Shown here: one piece after another, positions 29,316 through 37,678 of the stretch
Numbering within the stretch: the stretch's first letter is position 1
Layout: each line of letters starts with the position of its first letter
Source of the DNA: Desulfuromonas sp.
GTDB taxonomy: Bacteria; Desulfobacterota; Desulfuromonadia; Desulfuromonadales; BM501
Assembly: GCF_002868845.1 (NCBI RefSeq)
Contig: NZ_PKUB01000004.1
Location: 1 to 47,188, forward strand
Reading direction: 5' to 3'
DNA: 47,188 bases
Position numbers and translations under genes: made by a program
The notes under the pieces: generated by a model
Told to the model about the DNA's origin: nothing
Seen by the model: the letters and a program-made list of their open reading frames with translations, nothing else
The model's database searches: none

Positions 29316-29996
29316 ATTAACTACCTGTTGGGCCTCTGCTGTCTGCTCGTGTGCGTGTTCGCAGCCCCGGCGGTGCCCGCCGCTGCGGACACGCTCTATG
29401 TCTCCGACCAGTTGGTCATTACTCTGCGTCAGGGCAAGGGGACTCAGTACAAAATCCTCAAGTCCCTCAAGACCGGTGACCCCGTCGAAGTGCTCGAGGA
29501 GGGTGAACGGTACCTGAAGGTTCGCGCCCGGGGCGGAGAAGAGGGCTATGTGCTCAAGCAGTACTTGAGCAGGGAAACCCCCAAGTCGAAGGTCATCTCA
29601 CGGCTGGAGAAGGAACAGCAGCGCCTGAAGGACGAATTGGCCAAGGCCCGGCAGCGCGGGGACGAGCTGACCGCACAGAGCCGGGACTCCGGAGCGCGGG
29701 CGAAGGGTCTCGAGCAGAGCCTGGGGCAGAAGGAAAAGGACCTGGGGACTCTTCGGGAGCAGTTCGAAGCCCTTCAGCGAAAATCAGCCGACGTGGTCCG
29801 GATATCCGAGGAGCGTGACAGCCTCGAAACGGAAAACACCCGCCTGCAGGTCGAGGCCCAAAGCCTTCGGTCGGAAAACGAAACCCTTTTGCGCACCGGC
29901 ATGATCAAATGGTTCCTGGCCGGAGGCGGGGTCTTTTTCATCGGCTGGGTGGTCGGAAAGGTGTCCCGCAAAAAACGCCGGGGCAGCTTCTCCTGA
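29316..29996 (+). CDS. SH3-domain membrane-anchored protein (TIGR04211-like)
   Basis: About 226 aa. A signal peptide (YLLGLCCLLVCVFAAPAVPAAA) is followed by a bacterial SH3 domain: TLYVSDQLVITLRQGKGTQYKILKSLKTGDPVEVLEEGERYLKVRARGGEEGYVLKQYL. A coiled coil of about 110 residues and a C-terminal TM helix (WFLAGGGVFFIGWVVG) with a basic tail follow. This is the SH3-plus-anchor family, usually of unknown envelope role. No ATG or GTG exists in frame before the signal sequence. An excellent GAGGGGGG lies 5-6 nt before an ATT (29316), while the first TTG (29328) lies about 17 nt away, so I favour an AUU start. A TATAAT at 29262-29267 may give it its own promoter. Confidence 0.82.
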   Translation: MNYLLGLCCLLVCVFAAPAVPAAADTLYVSDQLVITLRQGKGTQYKILKSLKTGDPVEVLEEGERYLKVRARGGEEGYVLKQYLSRETPKSKVISRLEKEQQRLKDELAKARQRGDELTAQSRDSGARAKGLEQSLGQKEKDLGTLREQFEALQRKSADVVRISEERDSLETENTRLQVEAQSLRSENETLLRTGMIKWFLAGGGVFFIGWVVGKVSRKKRRGSFS

Positions 29997-30108
29997 GGGC
30001 CGGCCGATTGCGCCGCACCCGTTTCGCGGCACCAAATTCGAACTCGCCGCTTCGTCCGGCGCCGGGGCCGACCTGCACCATCGAGGCTCTCCGGCAGATA
30101 GGTAGATC

Positions 30109-31245
30109 ATGGCAAAAGTCCTGCTCCTTGTCGGAGGCGGGCACGCCCATCTGAGTGTCCTCGCCGGGCTGAAAAAGGTGGTCAGAGGGGGGCACCGGGC
30201 GATTCTCGTCAGCCCCGGGGACTACCACTATTATTCGGGCATGGGCCCCGGAGTCCTGGCCGGGACTTACCGGCCGGCACAGGCCCGTTTTCACCTTCGG
30301 CGGATGGTACAGGAGCGGGGCGGGGTTTTTCTCAAGGGCGAGGCGGTGGGGATCGACCCGGAGCGGCGCACCGTGAGGCTGGCTTCCGGCGAAGAGTTGG
30401 GCTATGACGTTGTCTCCTTCAACGTCGGAAGCGAGGTGGTCGCCGACCGGCTGGAGGCGGCCGGAGAAGCCGTCGTCCCGGTCAAGCCGATCACCAACCT
30501 TCCGGCGGCTCGGCGGCGCATTTTGGAGGGGCTGGCGCAAGGGCCCCTTCGTCTGGTGGTGGTAGGAGGGGGCCCGGCGGGATTGGAGGTCGCGGGAAAT
30601 CTCTGGCGCCTCGGCCAGGCTGGACGGGGGCGGCTCGGCATCACTCTGGCCTCCGCCCACGGGCTGCTGTACGGCTTTCCTCCCCGGGCCGGGACCCTGG
30701 CCAGAAACTCCCTGGCCGCCCGCGGCATCCGGTTTCTGGAGGGAGAGCGGGTTCTGAAGGTCGCCGGGGGGCAGGCTCTCCTGTCGGGCGGCTCGACCGT
30801 GCCGTGTGACATCGCGATCCTCGCCGCCGGCATCCGGCCTCCCTCTCTGTTCGGAACATCCGGGCTTCCGGTCGGGCCCGACGGGGGGTTGCTGGTCAAC
30901 GATTATCTGCAGAGCGTCGCTTTCCCGGAAATTTTTGGCGGCGGCGACTGCATCCATTTTCAGCCCCGTCCCCTGGCCCGGGTCGGGGTCTACGCCGTGC
31001 GCCAGAACCCCATCCTCTTCCACAACCTGCGGGCCGCCCTCGGTGGGGGAGCACTCAGGCCGTTTCGGCCGCAGAAGGATTACATGCTCATCTTTAACCT
31101 GGGGGACGGCCGGGGTATCCTGCGCCGCAAGGGCTGGGTGTGGGACGGTCATCCCGCCTGCCTGTTCAAGGACTGGATCGACCGTCGCTTCATGAAGAAA
31201 TTTCAGCTCTCCGGCGAAGCCCGGGAGGCGGGGGACGATATTTAA
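30109..31245 (+). CDS. FAD-dependent pyridine nucleotide oxidoreductase (NDH-2-like)
   Basis: 378 aa. Two-dinucleotide-binding flavoprotein: the FAD motif VLLLVGGGHAHLSVL at the N-terminus, the NAD(P)H motif LVVVGGGPAGLEVAGNLWRLG in the middle and the second FAD contact IFGGGDCIHF near residue 285. There is no redox-active CxxC, so it is not a disulfide reductase. It fits the NADH:quinone oxidoreductase type II/sulfide-quinone reductase-like group, and the GGGHAH start is typical of the branch also fused to SelD in other organisms. No membrane helix is predicted; attachment would be peripheral. The stop overlaps that of the convergent acpH gene. Physiological acceptor unknown. Confidence 0.85.
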   Translation: MAKVLLLVGGGHAHLSVLAGLKKVVRGGHRAILVSPGDYHYYSGMGPGVLAGTYRPAQARFHLRRMVQERGGVFLKGEAVGIDPERRTVRLASGEELGYDVVSFNVGSEVVADRLEAAGEAVVPVKPITNLPAARRRILEGLAQGPLRLVVVGGGPAGLEVAGNLWRLGQAGRGRLGITLASAHGLLYGFPPRAGTLARNSLAARGIRFLEGERVLKVAGGQALLSGGSTVPCDIAILAAGIRPPSLFGTSGLPVGPDGGLLVNDYLQSVAFPEIFGGGDCIHFQPRPLARVGVYAVRQNPILFHNLRAALGGGALRPFRPQKDYMLIFNLGDGRGILRRKGWVWDGHPACLFKDWIDRRFMKKFQLSGEAREAGDDI

Positions 31246-31826
31246 CCCTCGTGGGGAAAGCACCGTACGAAGTCTTGGGCCTCCGGCAGGAAGGCCCTGA
31301 AATCATCCTCCAGTCCGGCATAGTTTTTCTCCAGCTCCGCCAACCCCAGGCCGAGCGGGTTCGGACGCCGCAGCCGCGAGGATACCCGCTCCAGAACCCT
31401 TCCGATAACATCCATCTCTCTGTAGGAAACGAGCCAGTTGTGGGCAATCATGGCCGAGGCCGTGCTCTTCATCGGAGCCGGAAGGCTTCCGGCGTGATTC
31501 TCGAGAACGGCGTAGACGCGCCGGGCGAATTCGGGCAGGGGCTCCGAGCCGTAGCGCTCCCAGTTCCGGGCCATGAAGTGGTCATAGAAGATGTCCACCA
31601 GGATGCCCCGAAAATAGCCGTAGGAGTCGCAAATCCGGCCCTTGCTGGATCGAAAGGCGGGGTGGGATTCGGCGAAGACGTCCACCTTGCGGTGAAGCAC
31701 GATGCCGCGCCTGACCCCCGGCGCGAAGCTCTCGCCGATCCGGCCCTTGACAAAATCGCCCATGAGGGTGCCGAGCAGGCATTCGGGGGTCGGATCGGAC
31801 AGGTAGAGGTGGACCAGGTAGTTCAC
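31242..31826 (-). CDS. acpH: Acyl carrier protein phosphodiesterase
   Basis: 194 aa, cytoplasmic. AcpH removes the phosphopantetheine arm from holo-ACP. The family pattern is clear: MNYLVHLYLSDPTPECLLGTLMGDFVKG at the N-terminus, GIVLHRKVDVFAESHPAFRSSKGRI with the HRxxD metal-binding segment, then ILVDIFYDHFMARNW, whose Asp/His complete the HD-like metal site. It starts with GTG (31824-31826), with no better start upstream. It ends the minus-strand run of M23 peptidase, MshEN protein, lipoprotein and AcpH. Its TAA overlaps the TAA of the convergent flavoprotein gene within TTTAA. Confidence 0.9.
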   Translation of the reverse strand: MNYLVHLYLSDPTPECLLGTLMGDFVKGRIGESFAPGVRRGIVLHRKVDVFAESHPAFRSSKGRICDSYGYFRGILVDIFYDHFMARNWERYGSEPLPEFARRVYAVLENHAGSLPAPMKSTASAMIAHNWLVSYREMDVIGRVLERVSSRLRRPNPLGLGLAELEKNYAGLEDDFRAFLPEAQDFVRCFPHEG

Positions 31827-31857
31827 GGCGGCTAAAGGCCTGGCGATAGGGTTGCGT

Positions 31858-32181
31858 TCATAGGGGCTCGGCCTGAAGGATCTCGACCTTCCTGCCCCAC
31901 ATGTGGAAGCCGATGGTTTTTTCCATCGGGCGAACCCTCAGCCGGACCTTTTTTCCGTCCCGGCGCAGTTCGGCGGGCAGATCGACCGGGTCGTACCGCA
32001 TGCCGTCATCGCCGAGGATGCCGAAAAATCCCCCCTCCATTTGAAGGAAGACGACCGTCCCGGTAATTTCCAGAATTGATTGGTTCGTCAGCGATTGGGC
32101 GGGCCGGGTTTCCGAGCCGGCAGGGGCGCAACAGCCTGCCAGAAACAGAAGGGCGGCAGAGACGGCGAGGAATCTTTTCAT
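31858..32181 (-). CDS. Small lipoprotein of unknown function
   Basis: 107 aa. Lipoprotein signal peptide MKRFLAVSAALLFLAGC with Cys17 as lipidation site, followed by a second Cys. The mature part of about 90 residues is a predicted beta-barrel-like domain (ILEITGTVVFLQMEGGFFGILGDDGMRYDPVDLPAELRRDGKKVRLRVRPMEKTIGFHMWGRKVEIL). This reads like an OB-fold similar to small periplasmic proteins of unknown role. GGAG lies 6 nt before the ATG. It lies 41 nt after the MshEN gene and 31 nt before acpH, so it is co-transcribed with them. Confidence 0.8.
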   Translation of the reverse strand: MKRFLAVSAALLFLAGCCAPAGSETRPAQSLTNQSILEITGTVVFLQMEGGFFGILGDDGMRYDPVDLPAELRRDGKKVRLRVRPMEKTIGFHMWGRKVEILQAEPL

Positions 32182-32222
32182 GGCGGACTCCGGTCGGGCC
32201 TGCCGAATAAAGCGGCCCGGGG

Positions 32223-33413
32223 TTACGAGCTCAGAATCTTGGTGCGGAGGATCAGGATTTCGTAGGCCATGGCCGCCTTGGTGGCGATCCGTTGCAGGTC
32301 GAGCAGGCGTCCGCTCAGTTCGCTGTTGCCGCCGTCCACGTAGAGGATAGCGACGATCCGGCCCATCAAGGTGACCGGGACGAGCAGGGCCGCCTCGGGC
32401 ATTTTTCCTCCGAACTGCTGAAGGAGCATGGAGTTCAGGGGGGATGGGGTGACCGGCCCGAGATAGAAGGCCTTGCTTGTGGCAACGGTCTGGAGCAGGG
32501 AAGGCTCTTCCAGGGGCATCTCGACTTGGTCGAAGCCGGCAACGGGCCGTCCGTTCTTGGTGGCCTTCCAGCCGCTGGCCGCAGCCCCGCGGACCAGGAA
32601 CAGGGCCCCGCGGGAAAACTCCCGGCCGAGGTAGCCGGCCAGGGCCTCGGTGATATCGTCCCGGTCGCGGGCCTCGGCCATCTGCTCCGCCACGGACTCC
32701 AGGTTCTGGGGCCGTTCTGCGGCCGGAGCCGCCTCTGCGGCAACGGGAGAACCCTGCGCCGGGCTGGAGAGCGAGGGAAGCGGCTCGGGGGGGGCTTCCG
32801 CCAATCCGGGCATCTCCTCTTCCGGTCCCGAATCTTCCCAGAGAGGCTTGAACTGCGGTCCCGCAGGGGTCTGCCCCAGTTCGCTCGCCGCCTCTTCGAG
32901 CGGGGCGCTGCCTGCGCCGGAGCCCGGGCTGCTCTTTTGTCCCCCCACCTTGCTCGTCGTCTGGATGTAGCGGCGCTTTCGCTCGACCTGGTAGTGCTTC
33001 TCCAGGGCCAGGATCAGCCTGATCTCGGGGACCACCACGGGCCGGATGACGTAGCCCGTGCGAAAGGCGATTTCGTCGATGGCCTTGAGGTCCGAGGGGT
33101 CGGCCATGGCCAGGTAGAGCCTGCGGTTGTCAAGGCGCAGGTGGATGACCTTGTGCTTCCGGGCCATCTCCTTGGGAACCCTCTGGAGGGTCTGTTCCGG
33201 AATCTTCATCAGTCGGTTCGGTGGATCGACGAAGGGAACCCCCATCTTCTTGCTCAGCACCCGGGCGATTTCACCCTCTTCGAGCAGATCCATTTCGATC
33301 AGGTTGGTGCCGAGCCGGCCTCCGAAAATGACCTGGTATTTCAGGGCCTCCTCGACCTGGGTGGAGGTCAGGAGCTTTTCCCGAATCAGCAGTTCTCCGA
33401 GTTTGATAGGCAT
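32223..33413 (-). CDS. MshEN (GspE N-terminal) domain protein with C-terminal GAF-like domain
   Basis: 396 aa. The first 130 residues are a type II/IV secretion ATPase N-terminal (MshEN) domain: IKLGELLIREKLLTSTQVEEALKYQ, RLGTNLIEMDLLEEGEIARVLSKKMGVPFVDPP, then an ATPase-like LYLAMADPSDLKAIDEIAFRTGY. No Walker motifs follow. A proline/alanine-rich linker (about 150-230) leads to a domain ending in AALLVPVTLMGRIVAILYVDGG...LDLQRIATKAAMAYEILILRTK, which reads as a GAF-like fold. MshEN domains can bind c-di-GMP, but the first of the two RLGxxLxxxG motifs is degenerate here (REKLL). GGAGG lies 5 nt before the ATG. It may link c-di-GMP signalling to a secretion or motility system. Confidence 0.82.
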   Translation of the reverse strand: MPIKLGELLIREKLLTSTQVEEALKYQVIFGGRLGTNLIEMDLLEEGEIARVLSKKMGVPFVDPPNRLMKIPEQTLQRVPKEMARKHKVIHLRLDNRRLYLAMADPSDLKAIDEIAFRTGYVIRPVVVPEIRLILALEKHYQVERKRRYIQTTSKVGGQKSSPGSGAGSAPLEEAASELGQTPAGPQFKPLWEDSGPEEEMPGLAEAPPEPLPSLSSPAQGSPVAAEAAPAAERPQNLESVAEQMAEARDRDDITEALAGYLGREFSRGALFLVRGAAASGWKATKNGRPVAGFDQVEMPLEEPSLLQTVATSKAFYLGPVTPSPLNSMLLQQFGGKMPEAALLVPVTLMGRIVAILYVDGGNSELSGRLLDLQRIATKAAMAYEILILRTKILSS

Positions 33414-33432
33414 GAGAACCTCCGCGAACCTG

Positions 33433-33488
33433 GAGGCCGGACCTGGCTGCCGCCCGTGGGGGCGGCCTGCGAGGGTGCGTCCGGCCTC
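33433..33488 (-). other. Nested hairpin in the leader of the MshEN gene
   Basis: GAGGCCGGAC (33433-33442 on plus) pairs with GTCCGGCCTC (33479-33488), and inside it GCCGCCC (33449-33455) pairs with GGGCGGC (33460-33466). The structure lies 7 nt upstream of the Shine-Dalgarno. No T-run follows in the transcribed direction, so it is a leader structure, not a plain terminator. A weaker AAAAAG/CTTTTT pair lies just upstream. Confidence 0.6.
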
Positions 33489-33545
33489 AAAAAGGTTAAG
33501 TCTTTTTGGGCAATTGTCCAGTGGGGAAGGGCCGCGCCGCCAGGG

Positions 33546-34877
33546 TTAATCGGAAAGCTCGAGCTTCCCCGGCCCGGAGGCCATGGAGGCGGCGACCCGG
33601 GTATCCTCTTCGCGCCCTTCCAGGCGCGCCAGCAGAGGAGTGATCGCCGTCTTGAACTCGGCCATGTGCTCCTTGGAGATCGGCGGGGCCGCGGCCATCT
33701 TGACCCGGTTGGGGTTGACCGGCGAGCCGTTCTTGTACATCCGGAAGCAGAGGTGCGGGCCGGTGGCGAGGCCGGTGCTGCCCACGTAGCCGATCGTCTG
33801 GCCCTGCCGGACCTTCTTCCCCTTGCGCATCCCCTTGGCGAACCCCTTCATGTGCAGGTAAAGGGTCTCGAAGGAGTTGTTGTGGCGGACCTTGACGAAG
33901 TTGCCGTTGTACTTGGTATAGCCGATCTTGATGATCGTCCCGTCGCCGACGGTCTTGATGGGGGTCCCGGGAGAGGCGGCGTAGTCGATGGCCGGGTGGG
34001 CCTTCCAGGTCTTGGTGATGGGGTGAAAGCGCCGCAGGGTGAAGCCGGAGGAAATGCGCGAATAGGACAGGGGGGCCTTCAGGAAGGCCTTGCGCAGGCT
34101 TCTGCCCTGTTCGTCGTAGTAGGAAACGGGGCGGTCGCCGTCCTTGAACAGGAAGGCCTTGAAGGGGGTCCCCTGGTTGGTGAACTGCGCCGCGAGGACC
34201 TGTCCGTAGCCGGCCGGTTCCCCCTCCCGAAAGCGCTTCTCCACGAGGGCGAGGAACGAGTCGCCCTTGCGGATGTCGCGGATGAAGTCCACGTCCCAGG
34301 CGAAGATGTCGGCCAGGGCCATGGCCAGTTCGGCGTTCTCGCCGGTTTCGGCGACCGCCTCGAAAAGGCTGGTGTCGATGGTGGCGCCGACCAACTCGGT
34401 CTCCACGCTATACTCGATGGGGATTCGGGAGACGCTCAGGTCCTCCCCCTCGTTGCTGATAATCAGCTGGTCTTCCCGGTCGATGTCGTACTCGAAGCGG
34501 TCAAAGGCCCCGTCCTCCAGACAGAGCGTGTAGGGCTGGCCCGCACAGATGCCGGTCAGGGGGAAAATCTTGCGGCTCTTCTGGTTCAGGTCGTGCAGCT
34601 CCTGGGGGGTCAGGTAGCCTCCCAGCAGGGCGGTCAGGGTGTCGCCGGGGTTGATCGTTCCCTCGATGGCCTCCCGGCGGATCTCGGGGGCCGGCGGGGC
34701 AGCCGGCTCCATCGTCAGTGGGACCGTGCCGGCCTCCGTGGCGGGGGGCGAAGGGCGATCGAAGAGCAAGGGCGTCACGCATGCCAGGATCAGCACGGCC
34801 GCGGCCAGGGGAATCCGCCAACGGACGAGGCGGGCTTTGGCCGCGGACTTGCTTGGGGGATTGAAGTCGAAATTCAC
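33546..34877 (-). CDS. M23 (LytM) peptidoglycan endopeptidase, MepM-like
   Basis: 443 aa. An N-terminal membrane anchor (about 20-38) is followed by a LysM-like/OapA-like segment (GTINPGDTLTALLGGYLTPQELHDLNQK) and the central MepM-type domain (ELVGATIDTSLFEAVAETGENAELAMALADIFAWDVDFIRDIRKGDSF). The M23 domain is at about 275-400. Zinc ligands and catalytic residues are His294 and Asp298 (HPAID) and the later GPHLCF segment with His375. The usual HxH is HLC here, so the third metal ligand would be Cys377. It should cut peptide cross-links in the wall. It heads the minus-strand operon with the MshEN gene. Confidence 0.9.
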   Translation of the reverse strand: MNFDFNPPSKSAAKARLVRWRIPLAAAVLILACVTPLLFDRPSPPATEAGTVPLTMEPAAPPAPEIRREAIEGTINPGDTLTALLGGYLTPQELHDLNQKSRKIFPLTGICAGQPYTLCLEDGAFDRFEYDIDREDQLIISNEGEDLSVSRIPIEYSVETELVGATIDTSLFEAVAETGENAELAMALADIFAWDVDFIRDIRKGDSFLALVEKRFREGEPAGYGQVLAAQFTNQGTPFKAFLFKDGDRPVSYYDEQGRSLRKAFLKAPLSYSRISSGFTLRRFHPITKTWKAHPAIDYAASPGTPIKTVGDGTIIKIGYTKYNGNFVKVRHNNSFETLYLHMKGFAKGMRKGKKVRQGQTIGYVGSTGLATGPHLCFRMYKNGSPVNPNRVKMAAAPPISKEHMAEFKTAITPLLARLEGREEDTRVAASMASGPGKLELSD

Positions 34878-35066
34878 AGGTATATTCCGTGCCGGAGCAT
34901 TCGCCGGGAGACCGGGGGCCCCTCATTCTTGCGGTTTGACAAAACAGTTCACAATCGCCGCATGTTACCAGCTTCCTGCTCCTTTTGTCCAGAGGTTGTC
35001 TCGGCCCCGAAGCGGTTTCCCGCGGGGGGGGAGGGGCGCTTTCCGCCGGGCCGGGAGGCAATTTTG

Positions 35067-35095
35067 TTGCAAAGTAGGAAAAGGACCAGTATACA
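35067..35095 (+). promoter_or_regulatory. Promoter of the M20 peptidase gene
   Basis: TTGCAA (35067-35072), 17-nt spacer, TATACA (35090-35095). Predicted start near 35102, giving an 88-nt leader. It lies in the 312-nt divergent gap with the M23 gene, which otherwise shows nothing conserved. Confidence 0.6.
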
Positions 35096-35189
35096 CAAGG
35101 GAAATCTGTCGCTGGTTGGAGTCGTTGAACGGCTTTTCGGGGCGGGCGGCGGCCTTCGAAGTCATAATGTTTCGTGATGGGAGAGGTTC

Positions 35190-36326
35190 ATGATCAATAC
35201 GGAGCGTCTGTCAGGGGAGTTCGCCCGCCTGGCGTCTATTGCCAGTCCCTCCTTCCGGGAAGGGGAGCTCTCCCGCTACCTGGCAGAGCGCCTGCGCCGC
35301 CTGGGTGCGGAGGTTGCCGAAGACGATGCCGGAGACCGCACCGGGAGCGAAGCCGGCAACCTGATCGGCCGCCTTGCCGGATCCAAACCGTCGGCCGAGC
35401 CCCTGCTTCTCGCGGTGCACATGGACACGGTCAGTCCCGCCGACGGTGTGAGGCCGGTTCTGAGAAAAGGGGTCTTTACCAGCGCCGGGGAGACGGTGCT
35501 GGGGGCCGACGACAAGGCCGGCATCGCCGAGATCATCGAGGCCCTCGAGGTGGTTCGTGAGCAGGGGATCGCCCACGGTCCGATCGAGATCGTGGTTACG
35601 GTCTGCGAGGAGGTCGGCCTGCTCGGGGCCAAGGCCCTCGACCCCGAAAGACTCCGCTCCCGCCGGGGCCTGGCCCTCGACACCGCGGGGGTCGACCTGG
35701 TCGTCTACCGCGCCCCCTGCGCCAATAAGCTCCGTTTCACCATCACCGGACGCGAGGCCCATGCGGGCATCGCGCCCGAGGCGGGGATTTCCGCGATCGA
35801 GGTGGCGGCTCGGGCCATCGACCGCATGCCCCTGGGGCGCATCGACCCCGAGACCACCGCCAACATCGGTATCATTCAGGGCGGTTTGGCAACCAACATC
35901 GTGCCGCGGACGGTAGTTCTGGAGGGCGAGGCGCGCAGCCACGACCCGGCCATGCTCGAGACCCAGACCCGGGCCATGGTCGCCTGCCTGGAGGAGGCGG
36001 CCAGCGCCTTCGAACGCACCATCGACGGGACCGCCGTGCGCCCCGAGGTGACAGCCGAGGTTCTGGCCGACTACCCCCGGATGGCCGTCCCCCGCGATGC
36101 GGGGATCATCCGCCTGGTGGAGGAGGCCTCGGCCGCCCTCGGGCGCGGCGTGGCGGTGGAGGTGGCCGGAGGCGGCAGCGACGCCAACATCTTCAACGGC
36201 TTTGGGATCGAGACGGTGATTCTCGGCACCGGGATGACCGGCGTCCACACCACCGGAGAGTCCGTGGCGGTCAAGGACATGGTCCGCGTGGCCGAACTGC
36301 TGGTGGAGATCATCCGAGCGGCCTGA
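35190..36326 (+). CDS. M20-family peptidase (PepT-like)
   Basis: 378 aa cytoplasmic dizinc aminopeptidase of the PepT/M20B-M42 type. Metal-binding residues are visible: His77 and catalytic Asp79 in AVHMDT, bridging Asp107 in GADDKAG, the general base Glu140 with Glu141 in TVCEEVGLLGAK, Asp163 in ALDTAG and a late His in MTGVHTTGE. A dimerisation domain interrupts the catalytic one (FTITGREAHAGIAPEAGISAIEVAARAI). The GGGSDANIFNGFGI motif near the C-terminus is typical. GAGAGG lies before the ATG. The aminotransferase gene follows after 50 nt. Whether it acts on tripeptides or other small peptides is not readable here. Confidence 0.88.
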   Translation: MINTERLSGEFARLASIASPSFREGELSRYLAERLRRLGAEVAEDDAGDRTGSEAGNLIGRLAGSKPSAEPLLLAVHMDTVSPADGVRPVLRKGVFTSAGETVLGADDKAGIAEIIEALEVVREQGIAHGPIEIVVTVCEEVGLLGAKALDPERLRSRRGLALDTAGVDLVVYRAPCANKLRFTITGREAHAGIAPEAGISAIEVAARAIDRMPLGRIDPETTANIGIIQGGLATNIVPRTVVLEGEARSHDPAMLETQTRAMVACLEEAASAFERTIDGTAVRPEVTAEVLADYPRMAVPRDAGIIRLVEEASAALGRGVAVEVAGGGSDANIFNGFGIETVILGTGMTGVHTTGESVAVKDMVRVAELLVEIIRAA

Positions 36327-36376
36327 CCTGAACCTCCCGCCGGCGCAGGCGGGATAGCTCTTCACGAAGGAATGCG

Positions 36377-37546
36377 ATGAAGTTCCCTGTCTCCGCCCGG
36401 GTCGCGCAGCTCCCTTTCCCCCCCATCTCCGAAGTCAAGGGCTGGCTCGCAGGAAGGGTCTTCCCGGAGGACAGGCCCCTGGTCGATCTGTGCCAGGCCG
36501 TTCCGGACTACCCCCCGGCCGCGGAGTTGACCGACCACCTCAAGGGGCTGCTCTCCGACCCGCTGGTCTCGAAATACACTCCCGACGAGGGCCTGCCCGA
36601 GGTGCGCGAGGCGGTCTGCGCCCGCTACCGCAGAATGTACGGCGCGGGCCCCTCCGGCGGGCAGATCTGCCTGACCGTCGGCGCCAGCCAGGCCTTCTGG
36701 CTGGCGATGGTCGTGCTGTGCCGGGAGGGGGACGAGGTAATCGTCCAGCTTCCCGCCTATTTCGACCATCCCATGGCCCTCGGCGCCCTCGGCATCCGTC
36801 CCGTCTATGCCCGCCCGGCCGGCGGCGGGAGCGGGCTATCCGAAGCGGAGGCCCTGGCAAAGCTCGTCACTCCCCGGACCCGGGCGATCCTGCTCGTCTC
36901 CCCCAGCAACCCCACAGGGGCCGTCCTCGCCCCGGCGACCCTGCGCCGCATTTTCGAACTGGCGCGGGAGAAGAACATCGCCCTGGTCCTGGACGAAACC
37001 TACAACGCCTTTATCGACGGGCCGTCCCACGGGCTTTTCTCCGACCCGGCCTGGACAGGCCATTTCGTTCACCTGGCCTCCTTCGGCAAGACCTATGCCC
37101 TGACCGGCTTTCGGGCCGGGGCCCTGGTCGCATCCGAGGGGTTCATCCGCCAGGCGCTGAAGGTCCAGGACACCATGGCGGTCTGCCAGCCCCGCATTAC
37201 CCAGGAGGCGCTGCGCTACGGGTGCGACGCCCTGGACGGCTGGGTCGCATCGAAGCGGGCCGTTATGCAGCGCCGCCACCAGCGCTTCCGGGAAGAATTC
37301 CTCCGGCCGGGCAACCCCTTCGGGCTGGCCGCCAGCGGCGGCTTCTTCGCCTGGGTCACGCACCCCTGGGAGGGAGAGACGAGCCGGTCGGCGGCCCGCC
37401 GCCTCGCTGACGAGGCCAACATCGCCTGCCTGCCGGGGGCCGCTTTCGGGCCCGGCCTCGAGGGTTTCCTGCGGCTGGCCTTCGGTAACATCCGCGAGGA
37501 GCAGATTCCGGCCGCGGCGGCGCGTTTTCGGGACTTGCCCCGGTAA
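36377..37546 (+). CDS. PLP-dependent aminotransferase, class I/II
   Basis: 389 aa fold-type I aminotransferase. PLP-binding residues in order: the phosphate-contacting GASQAFW (102-108), Tyr128 in PAYFD, Asn178 in SPSNPTG, Asp206 in LDETYN, Schiff-base Lys238 in SFGKTYALTGFRAG and Arg246. The C-terminal GFLRLAFGN holds the substrate carboxylate Arg. The amino-acid specificity is not deducible from these motifs. ATG with GAAGGA 5 nt upstream. It follows the M20 peptidase closely and is probably co-transcribed; peptide breakdown followed by amino-acid transamination would be a sensible pairing, but that is inference. Confidence 0.9.
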   Translation: MKFPVSARVAQLPFPPISEVKGWLAGRVFPEDRPLVDLCQAVPDYPPAAELTDHLKGLLSDPLVSKYTPDEGLPEVREAVCARYRRMYGAGPSGGQICLTVGASQAFWLAMVVLCREGDEVIVQLPAYFDHPMALGALGIRPVYARPAGGGSGLSEAEALAKLVTPRTRAILLVSPSNPTGAVLAPATLRRIFELAREKNIALVLDETYNAFIDGPSHGLFSDPAWTGHFVHLASFGKTYALTGFRAGALVASEGFIRQALKVQDTMAVCQPRITQEALRYGCDALDGWVASKRAVMQRRHQRFREEFLRPGNPFGLAASGGFFAWVTHPWEGETSRSAARRLADEANIACLPGAAFGPGLEGFLRLAFGNIREEQIPAAAARFRDLPR

Positions 37547-37678
37547 AGGGCAGCGAGTTCCATGCTTCACGAAGCCCCCCCCGCCCGGATTCGCACGGGT
37601 CCCGGCGGGTTCGCCTGGCTCCGACACGCTCCGCAGCAGCGAAAACGAGCCCGAAAGAGACTTTCTGACAGCCCTTCC

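Noticed and set aside
30026-30050. tRNA-like TTCGAA segment with GCGGC/GCCGC arms between the SH3 and flavoprotein genes
   Set aside because: No T-stem pairing, acceptor stem or anticodon arm can be folded. It is at most a small hairpin with a 15-nt loop.
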